Translations under genes and position numbers: made by a program
Part shown: piece by piece, positions 57,110 through 64,000 of the stretch
Layout of the letters: every line of letters starts with the position of its first letter
Numbering within the stretch: the first letter of the stretch is position 1
Notes under the pieces: model-generated
The model's input: the letters and a program-made list of their open reading frames with translations, nothing else
What the model was told of the DNA's origin: nothing
The model's database searches: none
DNA from: Berberis thunbergii
Taxonomy: Eukaryota; Streptophyta; Magnoliopsida; Ranunculales; Berberidaceae
Assembly: GCA_003290165.1 (NCBI GenBank)
Contig: QNQO01009167.1
Span: 62,001 to 126,000 of the forward strand
Length of the DNA stretch: 64,000 nt
Direction: 5' to 3'

Positions 57110-58817
57110 GAGTGTAGTGAATAATCTTGCAAACTCAGCAGGCACATTTCCATCCAACTTCTGAAAAATGTATGTAAATGCTCCCTCATATCCCTTCCTC
57201 TTTAATTTCTCTGTCTCTAACTGTGACTTCAGCTGGTGAATTTTCTGTTGCACTTGAAGATCAGTGTTTTACGTTGGTTGTGAGGACATCATCCCACTAA
57301 ACCTACTATTGGTGTTGCCAAAAACTTGAGATGGACATGGCCCGAATCCTAAAGCTCGAACTCGGCCTGAATGTTCTTTTCCTAACACCTTAGCAAGTGA
57401 ATCTTGTTGTGATATAGATCGTGATGTGGAATCTTCTTTCTCAATCTCTAAAATTTTCTCCTACATTAATGAGGCAAGCCATCAAACTTTGAATTCAAAA
57501 TTTATCTAAACATTAATTAATATAGTTCAATAAAAAATAGTTTAATTACTTACACTTATCTGTCTCGCTTCGTCAGTTACATAAGACCCGTCCTTTTTTG
57601 TGTGTGTTGCAATATACACCTCTCCCCTACTCACAGATCTCCCAAGTTCATATTCCTACACCGATATTATGAAGTCATATAACTTTAAATAATATTGTTG
57701 AGAATGATAACTTAAAGTATGGTAGGATGTAAAATATTAATTACCATCTCAGCCTTTAACCTGGAATTGCTTTTTGATCCTCCTGTGTGTGGATCGGTGA
57801 GTTTCTTCCGAATTTCAATATTTTTTTTGCATTTTTCCTATCAATGTATAGATAAAAACATATTGTTAGCATATTCCTAGTTATCTAAATGAATAATGTA
57901 AATATTGTGTTACCTTTGTCTTTTCATCCAAGCGGTAGTCAATAAAATGTGCCCAATCATTACGATCAATGCCTTTGGGATGTTTTGCAATATTAGCATC
58001 TCTGGACAGTGTAGGATCATAAAATTCATGGAACAATTTATGCCTATTGTCCTTCAATTTCTTTCCAATGTTTTGCAAGATATAATGGTCTGCCATTGGA
58101 TCTTCCACATGTAGTTTATTCTTCAAAAATAATAGTCATTATTATTCAAATCGTTATCAATAATCTTACAAAAAAGGTAAGTGACAAGCATAAATTAAGC
58201 CATACCTGTATAATGGTAGTATACACGCCATCCTTGTAAGTTTTTGGCACATTCTTCCAAGAGTTGTATCCAACTGAAAAAGCCTTAAAATCGGATCTCA
58301 AATCTCCTAAAAAACTTCCTAAGAGACCAGTTGCATCTCCAATAGGTTGATGCTCAGTGTTAAATGGAATCATCACTTTTGTGCCTCTAGGAAGTGACCA
58401 AACATCATGTGCCCTCATATGAGATTCTTTTATTAGCCCTTGCTCATCTAGGACAAGTTGATATTCGTTATCTTCATTCAAAATTAGCGATTAACATATT
58501 ATTTTCTTGAATAAGTTTAAATAACATACCAATTGTATTCACTGTCCAATATTTTCTGGATTTGCGTTCATGAACACTTGACTGTGACTCGGGTGTAGCA
58601 ACTGGATGAGACTCAATATCATTAGGTGGATGAGAGACTGATGTAGCAGGTGCTTGAGAGATCCATGTAGCAGCTGGATGAGAAACAGATGTCCCAACTG
58701 GATGAGACTCAGATGTAGCAGTTGGATGAGACCGAGCACTAGATTCAAAGGATCGAGATTTTGTCGGTCGATCTATAGGATCCGATTCAACTTGGAAACG
58801 TTTAGGCCTAGGCATCA
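57110..58817 (-). pseudogene. TNPA-like protein (Transposase_24, Ptta/En/Spm family), spliced, with one in-frame stop
   Basis: Exons in order on the minus strand: 58817 to about 58534 (MPRPKRFQVESDPIDRP, Ser/His/Pro-rich repeats), about 58475-58207 (HDVWSLPRGTKVMIPFN, then SDFKAFSVGYNSWKNVP), about 58120-57917 (DPMADHYILQNIGKKL, FHEFYDPTLSRD), about 57840-57745 (KKNIEIRKKLTDPHTGGSKS), about 57657-57557 (EYELGRSVSRGEVYIATHTK), and about 57460-57111 (a coiled-coil tail, QQKIHQLKSQLETEKLK). Most borders show GT and AG. The plant Ptta/En/Spm family binds subterminal repeats of CACTA elements. In the last exon a TAA at 57269-57271 interrupts an otherwise open frame that resumes with the coiled coil, so the tail would be lost. 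Exon limits are approximate. Confidence 0.72.
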
Positions 58818-58940
58818 CTGAAACTTCAAACAAAAGTCAAATTGTGAAATAATAAATTATATAATCAATAGGAGAAGACAACATGTTTGTAAACAATAAG
58901 CAAAATTGTCATGGTAATGTATTATAACAAACATAATTTT

Positions 58941-59630
58941 TCATACAAAATCTTCATCTTCTATAATATTGTCATTATTAGCATTGATTGCAGGTTCATC
59001 ATCTATATCATCCCTTGCCAATAGCAAATCTACATTATCATCTTGAAACCACTCATCTAAGTCTTGTTGTTGATAAGGCGTATTCTCATAGAATGAGTCT
59101 TCAGTTTCATTCTCGCCCATGTCATACAAGTCTCTTGGCTTTAAATGAACAACAACACTCCATTCTTTATCCACCTCATCCTCCACATAATACACAAGTT
59201 GTGCCTCTGAAGCTTGAATATATGGCTCATGATCTTCATGATCACCAATATGTATCAACCGAGAAAAATTGATGGAAGTGAAGCCCAATTCATCTATTCT
59301 AATCCCTCTATCAGTAGTGGTATTTGCCCACTGACATTTGAACATGGTAACCATGAAACGACCATGATAGTTTAACTCAATGATATCTATCAATTTTCCA
59401 TAATAAGGAACACTTCCTTCCCTGACATTATTATCACGACTACTTGCATAGCTTCTAGTTCCAAATGAACCAAATACTCCACTATTCTGAGTTTTCAAGC
59501 CAGCTTCTCGCGCTAATGTTCGAAATTTGAAGCCATTAACATTATATGCAGTAAACCTTCTTGCTTGAATAAGTGGTCCTCGTGCAAGAAATATAATGTC
59601 ATTTGAATGTGATCTGTTCACATCAGTCAC
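58941..59630 (-). CDS. DUF4216-domain exon of the TNP2 transcript
   Basis: A 229-codon open frame with the DUF4216 pattern: FTAYNVNGFKFRTLARE, GKLIDIIELNYHGRFMVTMF, and the acidic C-terminus. In CACTA elements this domain lies at the C-terminal end of the TNP2 protein or in a neighbouring exon. Upstream sequence to about 59750 looks like an intron with an AG acceptor. No frame break is visible within this exon. Function is unknown beyond association with CACTA transposases. Confidence 0.8.
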   Translation of the reverse strand: MTDVNRSHSNDIIFLARGPLIQARRFTAYNVNGFKFRTLAREAGLKTQNSGVFGSFGTRSYASSRDNNVREGSVPYYGKLIDIIELNYHGRFMVTMFKCQWANTTTDRGIRIDELGFTSINFSRLIHIGDHEDHEPYIQASEAQLVYYVEDEVDKEWSVVVHLKPRDLYDMGENETEDSFYENTPYQQQDLDEWFQDDNVDLLLARDDIDDEPAINANNDNIIEDEDFV

Positions 59631-59719
59631 AACCTAACATCAAAATGATACCATATTAGTCATATGCATGATTATATTACTTAAATGAATAATTGATATA
59701 ATATATACTTACGCGTCTC

Positions 59720-60313
59720 CTAAACCAATCTACAAATCCTTTATGAACCATCTTATCTATCTCAACTTGTGATCGTGTACGACTCCTTAGCCTTCTCTTT
59801 GTTTCTGTCCTATATTCCCTAAATGTTACATCATAAAAAATAAGTATGAGCCATTACAAAGTTTTTGAAGAATCATATTAAGTGTTAGAATTTACTCACT
59901 GAAGAAATGAGTTGACTTTTGTGCAGTTGATCAACACGTGACGATGTGCTTGCATATATTCTAAAGGTGTTAAATTAAAATATGAAGAACCCCCCACTGG
60001 TCTGCCTACCAATGGAAACAAAGTAGCCACTTCAGAAGATCCAACACCAATTACCCCATCATCAATCTTGAACAAAAGATAAGAATTTCATCGGCTAGGT
60101 ATCCTTCAGCTATACAACCTTCTGGTTGTGCCCTATTACGTACATAGGACTTCAAATGACCTAAGTATCTTCAGGATTATAAAAGTAAATGTATTAGAAT
60201 AAGAAAATCAAATGATAATTCATAAGGTTTAATTTATGATATTTACCTCTCTATAGGATACATCCATCGATAATGTACCGGACCTCCACGTTTGGCTTCA
60301 TCAACCAAATGAA
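59720..60313 (-). pseudogene. C-terminal TNP2 / pre-DUF4216 exons, frame-broken
   Basis: Pieces read HYRWMYPIERYLGHLKSYVR across a splice (about 60245 to 60170), then NRAQPEGCIAEGYLADEILI. The frame is lost near 60070 and recovers in another frame as DDGVIGVGSSEVATLFPLVG and FNLTPLEYMQAHRHVLINCT. These are the DUF4218 end and linker of CACTA TNP2. A small deletion is the simplest explanation for the break. Confidence 0.65.
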
Positions 60314-62549
60314 CTACAAAATGAACCATGACCGTAAAAATGAAGGGGGGAATATGATTTCCATGTGGCAAAGTGTGAGCACAATTCGATGTTGTAGATT
60401 GTCCAAGTCTTGAGGATTCAACACTTTACCACATATTTGTCGAAAAAATGAGCACATATCAACAAAAATTGCGGACACTGGAGTAGGCAATGCATTTCTT
60501 ATTGCAATTGGCAGCAGTTGCTCCATAAGAATATGACAATCATGGCTTTTCAACCCAAACAACTTACGTTGTTTCAAATCAACACATCTGGATATGTTAC
60601 TTGAGTAACCATCTGGCACAATGAGATGTTTCAAAGTCCTAAGAAATATGTCCTTCTTTGCATTAGTCATTGTAAAAATACTAGGAAGGTATTTCCCATT
60701 CTCATTTGGCCAGAGATCTTCTCTTATACCCATTGATTGAAGATTTTTTCGGGCATTAAGATGATCTTTAGTCTTCCCACTTTCATTAAGCAAGGTGTAA
60801 ATCAAATTGTCACATACATTTTTTTCAATATGCATCACGTCAAGATTGTGACGGATCAAGTTATGCTCCCAATATGGAAGATCAAAAAATATGCTTTTCT
60901 TCCTCCATTGTTGCGCCTCACCAACTCTAGTATTTTTCCCACGAGCTCTTTTACCAATAACTTCAACTTCGGGTGTCTTTCCAAATGTAACATTAATATT
61001 CTCTACTTGTTTCAAAATATCTGCTCCTGATAGTTGTATTGGTGGATTCCTTTTTTCTTGCTTGCCATTAAAGCGAACTCGGTTCAATCTAAACTTGTGA
61101 CCAGCATTTAGAAAACGCCGATGACCCATGAAACACCATTTTTTACTATGTGGAAGGCGGCAAGACTCCGCATCAAAGTTACATGAAGGACAAGCTAGTT
61201 TAGCATGTGTATTCCACCCTGATAGGGTCCCTAACCCTGGAAAATCACTTATTGTCCATATTAAAGCTGCTCGCATTGTGAAACTTTCATTCAACGAGGC
61301 ATCATATGCTTCTACTCCAACCCACAACTCCTTCAATTCATCAATAAAAGGTTGTAAGTAAATGTCTATATCATTGTCTAGCATCCGCTTACCAGGAATG
61401 ATCATTGAAAGAATGAAGGAAGTTTGTTTCACACATTTCCAAGGAGGAGTGTTGTATGGAACTAGAACCACTGGCCAAATGCTATAACTAGTACTCATAT
61501 TCCCGAAAGGATTAAACCCATCGCTAGCCAAGCCGAGGCGTACATTACGTGCATCCAAAGCAAATTCAGGAAATGTTAAACTAAATTTTTTCCATGCCTC
61601 AGAATCTCTCGGATGTCGCATCAAACCATCATTGCTATCCTCACTAGCATGCCATCTCATATCAACAACAGTCTTAGAAGACATAAACAAGCGTTGCAAT
61701 CGCGGTATCAATGGAAATAACGAAGAACCTTTGTAGGTTGCCTTTTTCTTTTCTAACCATTTATAGGCACATTATTTGCATTTCCCTTGGTATTTAGCTT
61801 CCATCTAGATGTGTCACATTGCTTGCATGTTTGTCTATCTTTATCCAATCCCCGGTACAACATGCAATCATTCGGACATGCATGTATTTTAGTATAATTA
61901 AGACCAAGTTTATTAATGGTTTTCTTTGCCTCATAGAAAATTTCGGGGATCCTTGCATGTTGGAATGCATCATGCATCAACTCTACTATCATCGACATTG
62001 CTTTGTCACTCATCCCACAAATACACTTAATGTGATACAGTTTAACCAAAAAAGATAATTTTGAGTACTTTGAACACCCTTCATATAGCTTTTGCCATCC
62101 ATCCTCTAGCAACTCAAAAAACTGTTTAACTTCATCATTCAACCCACTGCTTATACCCCCATCCTTCCATCCCTTTCATGTGGTCCATGTGATGTGGAAG
62201 ATTCTTCATGGGCATAGTGCCTAGAAAATGCAAAAGCATCATGGATCATGTCTTGCATTGGATCTTGAATAGGCTGACTATCTTGCACTACATGCATGAC
62301 AGTAGAACTTTGACTTGTACCCAACTCCCCATGTTGTAACCAAACAGTGTACCCTTTCGGAAATGGTCTACAAATCAAGTGATCATACACCACTTCTCTA
62401 GTCTCCCATTTTCTAAAAGCACAATGAGGACAAGGACACTTTATTCTATTATCAAATGACTTGTTTGCAAATGCAAAATCTAGAAACTGATTCAATCCTT
62501 CCGCATATTCAAGTGTATTCCTCGGCATAGAAATCCAAGTTTTGTCCAT
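60314..62549 (-). pseudogene. TNP2-type (Transposase_21) transposase with several frame breaks
   Basis: The start MDKTWISMPRNTLEYAEGL at 62549 is followed by a CPCPHC cluster (transposase-associated domain). Between 62165 and 62150 the frame shifts. The next piece (62142-61753) has NDEVKQFFELLEDGWQKLY and HACPNDCMLYRG. It ends in a TAG near 61766 and the frame shifts again near 61718. The core (61711-60314) is open: LGLASDGFNPFGN, WPVVLVPYNTPPWKC, LACPSCNF, then RHNLDVMHIEKNV and SHDCHILMEQLLPIAIR. The N-domain, TNP2 core and DUF4218 are all present, but at least three lesions separate them, so no full transposase could be made without recoding. Confidence 0.82.
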
Positions 62550-62635
62550 TTCAAAATATCTGAATTCAATCAAAACAAAACAACTAATAAATTCAATCCT
62601 ACATCAAGTTTTGGCATGTTCATATATTTTTGAAA

Positions 62636-62812
62636 CACCATGTTTTGTTTATTGCAAACATGTTGTTTGTAAACATGTTATTTGCAACATGTTGTTTTGT
62701 TTATTGCCAGTAAGAAATCTAAAACATGCCAATAAGAAATCTAAAACATGTTGTTTTGTTTGCAAACATGTCAGTAAGAAATCTAAAACATGTTGTTTTG
62801 TTTGTTACTAAA
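62636..62812 (+). repeat. Minisatellite (AACATGTTGTTTTGTTT units)
   Basis: Repeated AACATGTTGTTTTGTTT and GTAAGAAATCTAAAACATG units in tandem with variations, just upstream of the TNP2 start on the minus strand. Confidence 0.7.
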
Positions 62813-64000
62813 TACATGATAACATGCTTATGAGAAAGATACAAAAGTTAGACATACCGTGAGGGATATGGAAGAACTAAGATGATGGACAAATCAAACG
62901 AGCACGAGAGACCACCAATAATCACTTCTTCTTCCTTATTTGAATGTTCCTCCTTCGTTTCTTCCTCGAAATAATAGTCTAAGTTAAATAACCAAGTTAA
63001 CTGAATATTACGTGAAAAAAAAAGAATAGGAATTGAAAATAAATTAGAAAGTTACAATAAATTAGAAAAAATAAAATAGTTAGTTGATCAATTGTTGTAT
63101 AGCACGCGTTCATGGTGTTTGGTGGTAATATATACCATATACAAGAGAAATTAATACAATTGATGATAGCCAAGATAGTAATATTATCAATAGGAATCAG
63201 CATGCAGTCTTACTTCACAAAGATATACCAGACAATACTGCACAAAAATATACCATATGTTTGGTGATACATGTATACAAATGCCAATCCTTTTCAGTCC
63301 CTTAATACTTATATCATGCAGATCACACTTTACAGTTTACACCAACAACTTGGTTTAAAATCTTGAAAACAATAATAATAACTAACTAGAAGAAAGTTAT
63401 GAAACTTAAATAAAAACCATTATAAAATTTTGTCTATAAACACTCGCAAAGATTGAAAAATAAGTTCATTTCAAAATTCAAACAACAAAAGCATAAGTAT
63501 CAAATGATAGGAACTGACCTGTTTATGGTGATATTTCTGCAGGAATTGTAGAATCCAAGACAATCAACACTGAATAACAATGTCAGAGTGGTGATTATTG
63601 GAAGCAAAAGAGAGTCTGGCAAGATACAATTCTGGATGAGAACAGCTACAAGAATCTTATATTCAATGAAGACTGATTTAGAAAGAATAGAAGTATTGTA
63701 TAGAATGAATTTGTAGGATTACAATGAGATAGAATGAAATGTATCACCCATTCATGACCACCACTCTGCACTAGTATTTCTTCTTCTCTCTTTCTCTTTC
63801 TATATATCAAACTGTCTTTTACACTCTCCAGATCTTTCCCAATCAATTTGCAACTGGTTACAACTCGTAACCCTTGTTTGATTTGTAGTCAAATTACATG
63901 AGCCAATACACAACAACATTGTGGAAAAGAAAATTTCTATCTAGCAAAGTCTCAAGAAAAATTTTCTCAGGGTAAAAGTGCCTAGGAGTAGGCTAGGGAA
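62813..64000. other. Upstream region of TNP2, no gene recognised
   Basis: AT-rich with short frames only. It should hold the promoter of the minus-strand TNP2 gene and perhaps sequence outside the element. No CACTA end with TAGCGACGG repeats was found, so the right border is beyond 64000 or has been lost. Confidence 0.4.

Larger units (their letters stand above)
56152..64000 (-). mobile_element. CACTA element 4, large two-gene type, right end outside the window
   Basis: The left end is CACTACAAGAAAACAGG, preceded by GGA. The next roughly 390 bp are packed with CCGTCGCTA/TAGCGACGG motifs. On the minus strand lie a TNP2-type transposase, a DUF4216 domain and a second gene of the Ptta/En/Spm (Transposase_24, TNPA-like) kind, the full complement of an autonomous CACTA. 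No matching right end is seen before 64000, so the element is at least 7.8 kb. Frame breaks in TNP2 and an in-frame stop in the second gene suggest this copy is no longer autonomous. Confidence 0.87.

Overview
This looks like nuclear DNA of a flowering plant, almost certainly a eudicot. It is AT-rich and dense in transposable elements, with short-exon genes that use GT-AG introns. It carries plant-specific families: ankyrin-PGG membrane proteins, Athila/Tat and chromodomain Ty3-gypsy retrotransposons, CACTA (En/Spm) transposons, tRNA-derived SINEs and a captured HIPP metal-binding exon. No prokaryotic organisation, CRISPR array or rRNA is visible. I cannot name the species.

Layout. 1-3.9 kb: the 5' end of an Athila/Tat-type retrotransposon on the minus strand (gag running off the window, leader, tRNA-Asp-type primer site, 2-kb LTR). 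4.4-6.4 kb: an ankyrin-PGG gene on the minus strand with a premature stop. 7.2-10.1 kb: duplicated blocks and a deletion derivative of a gypsy element. 10.8-15.27 kb: a CACTA element (TSD ATT) carrying exon-like host fragments. 15.36-16.15 kb: a long-inverted-repeat element. 19.2-21.5 kb: an intact ankyrin-PGG gene on the plus strand, paralogous to the first. 22.2-25.3 kb: a larger inverted-repeat structure, one arm of which holds a SINE. 26.97-30.99 kb: a CACTA element (TSD GTT) with a truncated TNP2 transposase. 33.43-39.00 kb: a complete, very young chromodomain gypsy element with 5-bp TSD, near-identical LTRs and one frameshift. 40.96-51.67 kb: a decayed Athila/Tat-like element on the minus strand, interrupted by a CACTA element with several captured gene fragments (44.3-49.2 kb, TSD CTA) and by a 640-bp hAT-type MITE (8-bp TSD), and bounded by another repeat at 51.67 kb. 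56.15 kb to the end: a large two-gene CACTA element whose right end lies outside the window.

How it fits together. The only apparently functional host gene is the ankyrin-PGG gene at 19.2-21.5 kb. Its partner at 4.4-6.4 kb has the same exon layout and intron phases, so the two are a divergent duplicate pair. Almost everything else is a nest of mobile elements. The most informative part is the set of four CACTA elements. Two (27-31 kb and 44-49 kb) share termini but have different interiors: one holds a truncated transposase, the other fragments of at least five host genes, some with introns still in place. Exon boundaries and captured-gene names come from reading alone and should be treated as models.
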